Source of the DNA: CADEGL01 sp050180485
Lineage (GTDB): Bacteria; Pseudomonadota; Alphaproteobacteria; CADEGL01
NCBI GenBank assembly: GCA_050180485.1
Contig: JBFXED010000012.1
Location: forward strand, 1 to 64,000
Length of the DNA: 64,000 bases
Reading direction: 5' to 3'
Every line of letters starts with the position of its first letter. Position 1 is the stretch's first letter. The notes below the pieces were generated by a model that saw only the letters and a program-made list of their open reading frames with translations, was not told the DNA's origin and ran no database searches. Made by a program: the position numbers and the translations under genes. Below are positions 54,719 to 62,780 of the stretch, in pieces.

Positions 54719-54731
54719 TCGGAGAGCTCCG

Positions 54732-55337
54732 ATGATGATCCGCCGTTTCGCCGCCGCCATCGTCCTTCTGTGCGCCGCCTTCTCCGCCATGCAAGCGCTG
54801 GCCGAAACCAAGACCGCCATCTTCGCGGGCGGCTGCTTCTGGTGCATGGAGCAACCCTTCGATGTGCTGTCGGGCGTGTCCTCGACGACCTCTGGCTATA
54901 TCGGCGGCACGAAGGAGACGGCCGATTATCGCACCGTGTCCTCGGGCACGACGGGCCACTTCGAGGCCGTGAAGGTCGAATACGATCCGGCCAAGGTCGG
55001 TTACGAGAAGCTGCTGGAGGTGTTCTGGCACAATATCGATCCGGGCAATTCGACCGGCCAATTCTGCGACACGGGTCCGCAATACCGCACGGGCATCTTC
55101 TACACGGACGAGGCGCAGAAAAAGGCAGCCGAGGCTTCGAAGGAGGCGCTTGCCAAGTCCGGCAAGCTGAAAGGTCCGATCGTGACCGAAATCCTGCCCG
55201 CGACGCCGTTTTATCCGGCCGAGGACTATCACCAGGACTACTACGTCAAGAGCAAGGCGAAGTACGAGTTCTACCGCCACGGCTGCGGCCGCGACGCGCG
55301 GCTCAAGGTGATCTGGGGCGACGCGGCGGGGCACTGA
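54732..55337 (+). CDS. msrA: Peptide-methionine (S)-S-oxide reductase, exported
   Basis: 201 residues from ATG 54732. Signal peptide ends ALA at about 25. The catalytic motif GGCFWCMEQPF is complete, with GYIGG, GHFEAVKVEYDP and YHQDYY. It reduces methionine-S-sulfoxide in periplasmic proteins, complementary to MsrB before it. The recycling cysteine is likely in HGCGRD near the C-terminus. Distinct from MsrPQ, which is not present here. Confidence 0.95.
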   Translation: MMIRRFAAAIVLLCAAFSAMQALAETKTAIFAGGCFWCMEQPFDVLSGVSSTTSGYIGGTKETADYRTVSSGTTGHFEAVKVEYDPAKVGYEKLLEVFWHNIDPGNSTGQFCDTGPQYRTGIFYTDEAQKKAAEASKEALAKSGKLKGPIVTEILPATPFYPAEDYHQDYYVKSKAKYEFYRHGCGRDARLKVIWGDAAGH

Positions 55338-55353
55338 CCGCGAGCAGTTTCGC

Positions 55354-55863
55354 CTATGGCGAGACCGTGACCTCGGAATCCTCGAAGCGCACTTCGTCGT
55401 AATCCTGGGTGAAGCCGGGGCCCGGGCCGCTGCGGTCGATCACCAGGAAGTCGCCTTCCTTGAGCGCGATCAGCGGATGGTGCCAGGTGCCGGGCCGGTA
55501 GTTTACGCCCTGCCTTCCATTAGTCACGAATGCGCGCAGATCGCCGGGCACGGGCTTGGCCGATTTCTCCGCCACCAGAACCAGGAACGCGGCCTCGCCC
55601 ATCGGCACGAAGGCCTGACTTGACAGCGGATGGCGCTCCATCAGCGCGATGCGCAGCGGCATAGGGAACGGCTTGGCGCGGAAGATGCTGAGCAGGGGCC
55701 GTCCGCCCTCGGCCGCGCACTCGATGCGCGCCAGATCATGGAAGCGCACGGCATAACCGTCATTGTAGCGGAAATTCTCGGCGCCCTCGGTCTCCACCAC
55801 GTCGCCGAACGGCGCGAAGGCCGCGCGGGTCAAAGGCGCGGTCGGAATGTGAAGCGAAAGCAT
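55354..55863 (-). CDS. Ureidoglycolate lyase (AllA-like), second homologue
   Basis: 169 residues from ATG 55863 with GGGGAGGA upstream. LTRAAFAPFGDVVE at the start, MERHPLSSQAFVPMG in the middle and GTWHHPLIALKEGDFLVIDR at the end match AllA closely, more than the protein at 26927-27496 does. It should release urea and glyoxylate from ureidoglycolate. It is convergent with msrA and has no purine-catabolism neighbours in the window. Confidence 0.9.
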   Translation of the reverse strand: MLSLHIPTAPLTRAAFAPFGDVVETEGAENFRYNDGYAVRFHDLARIECAAEGGRPLLSIFRAKPFPMPLRIALMERHPLSSQAFVPMGEAAFLVLVAEKSAKPVPGDLRAFVTNGRQGVNYRPGTWHHPLIALKEGDFLVIDRSGPGPGFTQDYDEVRFEDSEVTVSP

Positions 55864-55972
55864 GCAATCCTCCCCGGCGTCGCCGTCATTATAGGTCCAA
55901 GGCGCGGGCAGGGGATGGCGCTTTTTCGCCTCGCCGCCGTTATGATGCGCGCACCCAATGACGGAGACGGGC

Positions 55973-56572
55973 ATGAGCGGACGGTTCGGCAAGACAATGC
56001 GCGTGGCGCTGGCGGCGATCCTGCTGGCCAGCCTCTCGGCCTGCGGCATCAACAATGTGCCGACCCTGGACGAGAAGGTGAAGGCCGCTTGGAGCGAGGT
56101 GCTGAACCAGTATCAGCGCCGCGCCGACCTGATCCCGAACCTTGTCGAGACGGTGAAGGGCTATGCGTCGCACGAGCAGGAGACGCTGGAAGCCGTAGTC
56201 GAGGCGCGCGCCAAGGCGACACAGATGCAGCTCCCGCCCGATATCCTGACCAACCCGGACGCCTTCAAGAAGTTCCAGGAGAACCAGGCCCAGCTTTCGG
56301 GCGCCCTGTCGCGCCTGCTGGTCACGGTCGAGCGTTATCCGGACTTGAAGGCCAACCAGAACTTCCTCGCGCTGCAATCCCAACTCGAGGGCACTGAGAA
56401 CCGCATCGCCGTCGCGCGGCGCGACTACATCATCGCCGTGCAAGCTTACAACACCGAGCTGCGCACCATCCCTGGCCGTTGGATCGCGGCCATCCTCTAT
56501 CCCGACGCCAAGGTGAAAGAGACCTTCACCGTGGCCGACGAGGTCCAGCAGGCGCCCAAGGTCAAATTCTGA
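55973..56572 (+). CDS. LemA family lipoprotein
   Basis: 199 residues from ATG 55973 with GGAG upstream (an in-frame ATG at 55958 also exists). Lipobox LSAC near residue 24. The rest is the LemA four-helix bundle: AAWSEVLNQYQRRADLIPNLVETVKGYASHEQETL and NRIAVARRDYIIAVQAYNTELRTIPGRW. Function is uncertain; LemA is coupled with TPM-domain proteins in many bacteria, as here (TGATG overlap with the next gene). Confidence 0.95.
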   Translation: MSGRFGKTMRVALAAILLASLSACGINNVPTLDEKVKAAWSEVLNQYQRRADLIPNLVETVKGYASHEQETLEAVVEARAKATQMQLPPDILTNPDAFKKFQENQAQLSGALSRLLVTVERYPDLKANQNFLALQSQLEGTENRIAVARRDYIIAVQAYNTELRTIPGRWIAAILYPDAKVKETFTVADEVQQAPKVKF

Positions 56573-57324
56573 TGGCGGCTCTGCGGCCGCTTTTCGCGGC
56601 GCTGATCCTCGCGGTTTTCGCTGCGGCGCCATTGACGGCGCGGGCAGCCGACCCGCAATTCCCGCCGCTCACGGGCCGCGTGGTGGACGAGGCCGGCCTT
56701 CTGTCGCCCGCGTCGAAGGAGCGCATCACGGCGTGGCTGGCCGACTTCGAGCAAGAGACCAAGCGCCAGGTCGTGGTCGTCACCGTCACCACGCTTCAGG
56801 GCCTGTCCATCGAGGATTACGGCTATCGGCTCGGTCGCGCGTGGGACATCGGGCAAAAGGATGTGAACACCGGCGCGATGCTCTTGGTGGCGCCCGCCGA
56901 GCGTGCGGTGCGCATCGAGGTGGGCTACGGGCTCGAGGGCGAACTGACCGACGCCAAAAGCCGGATCATCATCGAGAACGACATCCTGCCTTGGTTCCGC
57001 GAGGGCAAATTCGCGCAAGGCATCGAGACCGGCACGCTTGCCATCCTGCGCACGCTGGGCTGGACCGGCCAGGCCCAGGGCGCGCCCGCGCGTCCGGCGC
57101 AGGCCGAGGATTCTCTGCCGGTCTGGTTCATGTTCCTCATCATCGCGGCGTATGTCGTGATCATTCTTTTCGGCGGACGCGGCGGGTCGCGCGGCGTCTA
57201 TCGCACCGGCGGCCGTTCCTACGGCGGCTTCGGCGGCGGATCGCGCGGCGGGTTCAGCGGTGGCGGCGGGTTTTCCGGCGGCGGCGGTTCCTTCGGGGGC
57301 GGCGGCGCGACGGGACGGTGGTGA
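56572..57324 (+). CDS. TPM-domain membrane protein (YgcG-like)
   Basis: 250 residues; ATG 56572 overlaps the LemA stop. Signal peptide ends ARA, then TPM domain (about 30-160, with GRVVDEAGLLS, VNTGAMLLVAPAERAVRIEVGYGLEG). One membrane helix (about 185-205) and a Gly/Ser/Arg-rich tail. TPM domains are periplasmic folds sometimes linked to phosphatase or membrane-stress roles. The Gly-rich end is typical of the family. Confidence 0.93.
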   Translation: MAALRPLFAALILAVFAAAPLTARAADPQFPPLTGRVVDEAGLLSPASKERITAWLADFEQETKRQVVVVTVTTLQGLSIEDYGYRLGRAWDIGQKDVNTGAMLLVAPAERAVRIEVGYGLEGELTDAKSRIIIENDILPWFREGKFAQGIETGTLAILRTLGWTGQAQGAPARPAQAEDSLPVWFMFLIIAAYVVIILFGGRGGSRGVYRTGGRSYGGFGGGSRGGFSGGGGFSGGGGSFGGGGATGRW

Positions 57325-57328
57325 TGGC

Positions 57329-57946
57329 ATGACCGCACTCCGCGAGGCCGACAAGATGCGCATCGAGGCCGCCGTGAAGGCGGCCGAAGCGCGGACGGCG
57401 GCCGAGTTCGCCGTCGTGGTCGCGCGCGCGGCCGATCCCTATGCCGCGTTTCCGATCCTGTGGTCGCTGGCGCTGGCGCTATTCGGCGCGGGCGCGCTGC
57501 TGCTGGCCTGGCCCGAGGCGCCCGCGAACCATCTCTACGGCGCGCTCGTCGTCCTGCTGGTCCTGCTGGCCGTGCTGCTCGGCTATACGCCGCTGCGCCA
57601 CCGTCTCGCGCCCGCGCGCGTCAAACGCGGCTATGCCGAACGCCTGGCGCTGGCCGAATTCGCCGCCCATGTGCAGGGCAGGACGCACGGCAAGGTGGGC
57701 GTGCTGCTGTTCGTCTCTTTGGCCGAACATCACGCCCAGATCCTGGTCGAACGCGGCATCGCCGACGCGGTGCCGCAGGCCCAGTGGCAAGCCACCATCG
57801 ACAAGCTCACCGCCGCGATCGCGGCGGGAAGATTGGGCGAGGGGATGGAGGCGGCGCTGAAAGATGCCGCGGCGCTGCTCGCGCCGCATTTCCCGCCGCT
57901 GGCGGCGGATAAGAACGAGCTGCCGGATCAGGTGCGGGAGGTTTGA
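57329..57946 (+). CDS. TPM-domain membrane protein, second
   Basis: 205 residues from ATG 57329, four bases after the previous stop. Two membrane helices (about 38-60 and 66-86) are inserted after a short N-terminal TPM part (EARTAAEFAVVVARAAD), and the rest of the domain follows (TRGKVGVLLFVSLAEHHAQILVERGIADAV-like run). Third gene of the LemA-TPM-TPM operon. The role is unknown. Confidence 0.92.
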   Translation: MTALREADKMRIEAAVKAAEARTAAEFAVVVARAADPYAAFPILWSLALALFGAGALLLAWPEAPANHLYGALVVLLVLLAVLLGYTPLRHRLAPARVKRGYAERLALAEFAAHVQGRTHGKVGVLLFVSLAEHHAQILVERGIADAVPQAQWQATIDKLTAAIAAGRLGEGMEAALKDAAALLAPHFPPLAADKNELPDQVREV

Positions 57947-58144
57947 GCTGACGCAGGCGGCGTTTGCTCGGTCAAGCCCGCTTTGATCGCGCCTGGCATG
58001 CTACCGGTTATATTCCGTCGGGACGGAAGCGGCAGCGGAGGTGCGAATTCCCGAGGGTGGTACTGCGGACTATGAAATTGAATTTATCCCCTAGGAGGCT
58101 CCATAGTTCGGCCGGCCATCGCTTCAGTATACCGGGGACGTATC

Positions 58145-58384
58145 ATGCTAAGTGCAAGAATTGCCGCAGTTTTTTCTGAAGTACTCAGAATCTCCCCCGG
58201 CTCGATCAACGATCAGACGTCCCCGGAGAATACGCCGCAATGGGATAGCCTGGCCGTGGTTACCCTTGTGACGGCCATCGAAGACGAGTTCGGCGTAACC
58301 CTGTCGACCAGGGAGATCATGTCCATGCGGTCGATTGCCCTGGTGCGCAAGGTGTTGCTGGAGAAAGGCGTTGCCGATGCCTGA
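58145..58384 (+). CDS. Acyl carrier protein (DltC/FkbJ-like)
   Basis: 79 residues from ATG 58145. Phosphopantetheine attachment at Ser35 in WDSLAVV, with acidic second helix IEDEFGVTLS. It is not the housekeeping AcpP (which has DSLD and lies with fab genes). It overlaps the next gene by eight bases, and that gene encodes an FkbH-type enzyme that loads such carriers. Upstream is a 198-base gene-free region of lower GC. Confidence 0.93.
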   Translation: MLSARIAAVFSEVLRISPGSINDQTSPENTPQWDSLAVVTLVTAIEDEFGVTLSTREIMSMRSIALVRKVLLEKGVADA

Positions 58385-60182
58385 AGTGCCCGGCGCAGCG
58401 CGGACGGGGGCCGCTGATGGCCGCGAGGCTGCGGTATCGGCCAAACGCAGATGGCGTGATTTCGAGCGCGCGGGCGGCGCCCGACCGGGATTGAAGAATT
58501 TGACGATTGGCGTGGCGGCAAGCTTTACCGCCAACACGTTGGCGCCGTTTATCGGCGCGGCGATGGTCAACAGCGGGTTCGCTCCGGCATTTCGCATGGG
58601 GCAATACAATCAGTTGTTCCAGACTTGCCTCGATCACTCCGCTCAATTTGGCGGAGCGACCGACGTCATCCTATTTCTATGGCGTCTGGAGGATATCGTT
58701 GGGCCGGACCTCAATCGCTTCGCCTTCGATCCCGAAAGCGATGCCATTCAGTCGGCCGAGCGCACGATCATGGACCTGGCCGATGCGATCGCGGGGCTTC
58801 GCGCGCGATTCAACGGACTTCTTGTTGTCGCGACGCCCCCGTTCCCGGACACCACGCCGCACGACCTGCTGGATCTGCGCGCCGCCACCGTGGGCGCGCG
58901 CTTTCACCGGCGGCTTACGGAAGCCTTCGTCAACCGCCTGTCCGGGGTTCGCGGGATCAACATTTTGGATGTAGACAGTCTACAACGGCGTTTCGGTGCC
59001 GCTCGCGCCTTTGATGCGCGGCAATGGTATCTGTTTCGGCAGCCCTATTCGGATGCGTTCCTTTTGCAGCTCGGCGAGGTCATCGGTCGCTTGATCTCAG
59101 CGGCGCACAAGCCCCGGCGTAAATGCATTGTCGTGGATTGCGACAACACGCTTTGGGGAGGCGTGGTGGGAGAAGACGGTCTTGCGGGGATTGAAATCGG
59201 CTCCGAATTCCCCGGCTCGGCTTTCCGCGATTTTCAGCAGTCCCTGCTGATGTTGCGGCATCAGGGAATTTTTCTAGCTATCGTCAGCAAAAACAACGAG
59301 GCCGATGTCTGGGAGGTGTTCGAGAAGCACGACGGTATGGTTTTGAAGAGGGAAGACTTCTCCGCGACGAGAATAAATTGGCGCCCGAAGTCCGAAAACC
59401 TGGCGGAGATCGCCCGAGAGCTCAACATCGGTATCGACAGCCTCGTATTCATAGACGACAGCCCGATGGAGATCGCCCAGGTCAGCTCGGCGTGGCCGGA
59501 AGTTGAATGCATTCTGATACCGGATGAGCCGGCCGATATCGTCTCCGCCCTGCGGTATCGCTGGCTATTCGACCAGCTTGAGATCACGCGCGAGGACCGG
59601 GAGCGCGTGAACATGATGCAGTTCGAGCAGAAGCGGGAATCGTTGCGTCAGCAGATGACGCCAGCGGAGTTCGTCAAGGCGCTCAACTTGCAGGTCGATG
59701 TTTTCGAGGCGCAGCCCGAGGATCTGGGACGCATTACGCAGCTCATAAACAAGACGAATCAGTTCAACCTGACGACGATCCGCCGAACCCTCGACGAAGT
59801 GCAGGCCTTGAGCGCGTCTTCGGACAGCAAGCTCTATGGTGTCCGTGTTAAAGATCAGTTCGGAGATTACGGACTGACTGGGGTGGTGATTGTCACGAAA
59901 GTGAAGGACGAACCGGCCTGGGATATCGACACGTTCTTGCTGAGCTGCCGCGTCCTTGGTCGAGGCGTCGAGACATCGATCCTGGCGACCATCGGCGCAA
60001 ATGCGAGGGCGGAGGGCATCCAACGTCTATACGCTCATTTTCGCCCCACGGCGAAGAACGCGCTGGCTGCCCGGTTTCTGCCCGACCATAATTTTCGGCG
60101 TAGCAATGATACAGATTGGTTCGTGAGTCTCGACGAGCTCTCCAAGGCTCCCGACCAATTGCAACCGGCTGTGCCCGCCTGA
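58377..60182 (+). CDS. FkbH-like HAD-IIIC domain enzyme (glyceryl-ACP synthase family)
   Basis: 601 residues from ATG 58377, overlapping the ACP gene. N-terminal SGNH-like domain (about 40-235), HAD phosphatase domain (about 245-400) with the DxD motif D254/D256 in VVDCDNTLWGGVVGEDG and DDSPMEI, and a GNAT-like C-terminal domain (about 440-590). FkbH enzymes take 1,3-bisphosphoglycerate, remove phosphate and place a D-glyceryl group on an ACP. Known products are tetronate and methoxymalonyl units. Here the carrier is followed by MBOAT and SGNH-like genes, so the glyceryl group may be transferred to an envelope polymer. Confidence 0.92.
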   Translation: MPEVPGAARTGAADGREAAVSAKRRWRDFERAGGARPGLKNLTIGVAASFTANTLAPFIGAAMVNSGFAPAFRMGQYNQLFQTCLDHSAQFGGATDVILFLWRLEDIVGPDLNRFAFDPESDAIQSAERTIMDLADAIAGLRARFNGLLVVATPPFPDTTPHDLLDLRAATVGARFHRRLTEAFVNRLSGVRGINILDVDSLQRRFGAARAFDARQWYLFRQPYSDAFLLQLGEVIGRLISAAHKPRRKCIVVDCDNTLWGGVVGEDGLAGIEIGSEFPGSAFRDFQQSLLMLRHQGIFLAIVSKNNEADVWEVFEKHDGMVLKREDFSATRINWRPKSENLAEIARELNIGIDSLVFIDDSPMEIAQVSSAWPEVECILIPDEPADIVSALRYRWLFDQLEITREDRERVNMMQFEQKRESLRQQMTPAEFVKALNLQVDVFEAQPEDLGRITQLINKTNQFNLTTIRRTLDEVQALSASSDSKLYGVRVKDQFGDYGLTGVVIVTKVKDEPAWDIDTFLLSCRVLGRGVETSILATIGANARAEGIQRLYAHFRPTAKNALAARFLPDHNFRRSNDTDWFVSLDELSKAPDQLQPAVPA

Positions 60183-60222
60183 CAATGATTGCCGATAGCA
60201 GGACAAGGCGGGTGCTTGCGGA

Positions 60223-61689
60223 ATGTCGCTGACTAGCCCTGTTTTCCTCGTCGCACTAGCTGGCATTTTTGCCCTTACGCAAATCCTGCGAGAGGGAACG
60301 CCGCGCGTCGTGGCATGGCTCGTCGCGAGTTATGCCTTCTATTACCTGCTGTCGTCGACGCTGATTGTCGTGCTTCTTTTCATCACGGCGATCACGTATG
60401 TCGGCGGGAATCTTCTAAGCGGTACAAAGAACGAAACGCAGCGGAAGTTTGTCTTTACGGGCGCGTTGTTGCTCGTATTGGCGCCGTTGATCGGATTCAA
60501 ATATCTCCATTTCATTCTTGGCGCCCTTGCCGGACTCGTTACTTGGTTTGGGGTTCCGGTCGGTGCACCGGCCATGGAACTTGCGCTGCCGATCGGATTG
60601 TCGTTTTTCACCTTTCAAGCCTTGGGATATCTAGCCGATGTCTTCATCGGCACGTATCAGTCCGAACGGCGTCTGTCGCGCGTTGCCCTGTACTTGGCGT
60701 TCTTTCCAACGGTCACGGCGGGACCTATTCAGCGGGCGGGCAGGCTTATTCCTCAGCTTGACGAGCGGCGGCCCTTCGAAAGTGACCGGATGCTGGCTGC
60801 GCTCCGCTTCATCCTGTGGGGCCTAACGCTCAAGGCGGTGCTCGCCGAGATTCTGTACGGCAAGATCGCCAAGGTGTTCGGAGACCTGGCCAGCGCCTCT
60901 CCGTTAGAAGCGCTTTTCGGATCGATTTTTTACACATTTTATATTTATACGGATTTTGCCGGATACTCGTTGATCGCCATCGGAAGCGGGCTGTTGCTTG
61001 GCATCAAACTCGATCCGAACTTCCGGCAACCTTTCCTGAGTACCAGTATCCCGGAATTCTGGCGGACCTGGCACATCTCGTTGTCTTCGTGGGTTCGCGA
61101 CTACGTGTTCATGCCGCTGCGGCTGAAATGGCGCCACTCTCCATTCTGGGGACTGGTCGGCGCCGTAATTTTGTCCTTCCTCATCATTGGCGTATGGCAT
61201 GGCGCGAACTGGACGTTCGTCGTATTCGGCTTAATGCACGGAATAATGGCGGCGGTGTCGATTACCACGCAGTCGGTGCGGGACAGGTTATGGAAGGCCG
61301 TTCGGGCGCCCGTCGGTTTGGTGCGCGTGCTGCGTATCTTGACGACATTCATGTTTGTCACGATCAGCTTCATCGTTTATCGCGCGGACTCCATCAAAGA
61401 GGCCGGAGCCGTATTTCGGAAGATTTTTTCCTCAGACCTTCTCGCGAATATCCGTTTCGCGATGCAGGCCGATGGCGCGGGCGCCTTCAAGTCCATTGGG
61501 CCGCTGGATATCGGGTGGCTTGTCATCGTGATCGTCCTGGGCGCCGATATCCTGGCGCGTAGCGGCCTCGTCGTGGAGCGGATGCCAAGGGCGATCCAAG
61601 TCGTTCTCTATAATATTGCGCTTTTGGCTCTGACCTATATGTGGATCGCTGGCAATGCGCCGCAACCTTTCCTCTACTATCGATTCTGA
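60223..61689 (+). CDS. MBOAT-family O-acyltransferase (AlgI/DltB-like)
   Basis: 488 residues with about 11 membrane helices. The active-site histidine is H326 in GVWHGANW; FFPTVTAGPIQR, TDFAGYSLIAIGSG and FWRTWHISLSSWVRDYVFMPLR are hallmark segments of the AlgI/DltB group. It would take an acyl group from a cytoplasmic carrier and pass it across the membrane. Lower GC than the upstream genes. Starts 40 bases after the FkbH-like gene. Confidence 0.93.
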   Translation: MSLTSPVFLVALAGIFALTQILREGTPRVVAWLVASYAFYYLLSSTLIVVLLFITAITYVGGNLLSGTKNETQRKFVFTGALLLVLAPLIGFKYLHFILGALAGLVTWFGVPVGAPAMELALPIGLSFFTFQALGYLADVFIGTYQSERRLSRVALYLAFFPTVTAGPIQRAGRLIPQLDERRPFESDRMLAALRFILWGLTLKAVLAEILYGKIAKVFGDLASASPLEALFGSIFYTFYIYTDFAGYSLIAIGSGLLLGIKLDPNFRQPFLSTSIPEFWRTWHISLSSWVRDYVFMPLRLKWRHSPFWGLVGAVILSFLIIGVWHGANWTFVVFGLMHGIMAAVSITTQSVRDRLWKAVRAPVGLVRVLRILTTFMFVTISFIVYRADSIKEAGAVFRKIFSSDLLANIRFAMQADGAGAFKSIGPLDIGWLVIVIVLGADILARSGLVVERMPRAIQVVLYNIALLALTYMWIAGNAPQPFLYYRF

Positions 61690-61703
61690 GCGGGGAGGGA
61701 ACG

Positions 61704-62780
61704 ATGATCTTTCGCTGGCGCGAGGTGGGACAGGATCTGGGCAAGATCCGCAAAACGCTGCTTCTATGCGTCGCGGTCGCGAGCCCGTTTCTTCTGGTGA
61801 TGTTTTCGTTCGAAGCGCTTGCCTGGCGTCTCGGCGAAACCATGCCGATGTCCATGGTCGCGGCCTGGCAAAGCAAATCGCCGGATCGCACCTGGCGCGG
61901 CGGCGACGGAAAATCGTATCTGACGTACAAGGTGAGCCGGGTGCGCCTCGAGCGTCCGGACGTGATCATGCTTGGCGCGTCGCGCGCGAACTCCCTCCGC
62001 CAGGATATGTTCGAACCGTATAAGTTCTATAACGCGAGCCTGACGTCCTGGACGTTCGATCATTACGCAAAGTTCTTGGAGATGGTGACCAGCAGCAGCT
62101 ATCACCCCAAGGTTTTGATCTTCAATCTCGATTATTGGATGTTCAGCAAGAACTTCGATCGGCATTGGGTTCACCGGTTTTACACGGAGCCCGCCCCGCA
62201 TGTTTCATCGTTAAAAGTCATCCTGGATGAAATGAGCGATAGGCCGATGACCGTGTTGAATCGACTTTCGACCAGTGATCGCATCAAGGGCCTGTTCGCG
62301 GCGTTAAGCGGTAGTGGCTTCCGTTATGATGGCTCGCTTTTCGGGCAACCACAGACACCGGATCCAAACCGTCTTCTGAATGACGGTGTTGGGGCGGGAA
62401 TCGCGCCTGTCGAACTGGGGGACGAACTTGACCGCGAGCAAATGCGGAGATTTGAACGTTTCGCCCGTATCGCGCGGGAAAAGGGCATTACTTTGGTGGG
62501 TATCCAGCTTCCGTATTACCGAAAAGTTCTCACGGGCCTTAATTCGGCCGAGAACAACGGCATCTGGAGGCAATTCGAGAGCCCGGAGATGAGGCAATAT
62601 CTGGAATCCGCCGGCGTGATTTTTTTCGACTACGCGAAGTTCGAGGACGTTAATGACAAGCCGGAGTTTTTCGTCGATTCGATCCATCCCGACCAGCGTG
62701 CCGTCGGCAGGATCATGCGGGAGGTTCTGAGCGACCCGCGCGTGCGGGAGGTTCTTCCTTTGATCAATGTCGGTTCATGA
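61704..62780 (+). CDS. Membrane-anchored SGNH-hydrolase-like protein (DltD/AlgX-like partner)
   Basis: 358 residues from ATG 61704 with GGGGAGGGAA upstream. N-terminal helix (about 17-42), then a periplasmic domain. The catalytic serine candidate is S93 in LGASRANS and the Asp/His pair D325/H328 in DSIHPDQ, giving an SGNH-like triad. Such proteins work with MBOATs to place acyl groups on polymers outside the membrane (DltD with DltB, AlgX/AlgJ with AlgI). It starts 14 bases after the MBOAT stop. Confidence 0.82.
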   Translation: MIFRWREVGQDLGKIRKTLLLCVAVASPFLLVMFSFEALAWRLGETMPMSMVAAWQSKSPDRTWRGGDGKSYLTYKVSRVRLERPDVIMLGASRANSLRQDMFEPYKFYNASLTSWTFDHYAKFLEMVTSSSYHPKVLIFNLDYWMFSKNFDRHWVHRFYTEPAPHVSSLKVILDEMSDRPMTVLNRLSTSDRIKGLFAALSGSGFRYDGSLFGQPQTPDPNRLLNDGVGAGIAPVELGDELDREQMRRFERFARIAREKGITLVGIQLPYYRKVLTGLNSAENNGIWRQFESPEMRQYLESAGVIFFDYAKFEDVNDKPEFFVDSIHPDQRAVGRIMREVLSDPRVREVLPLINVGS

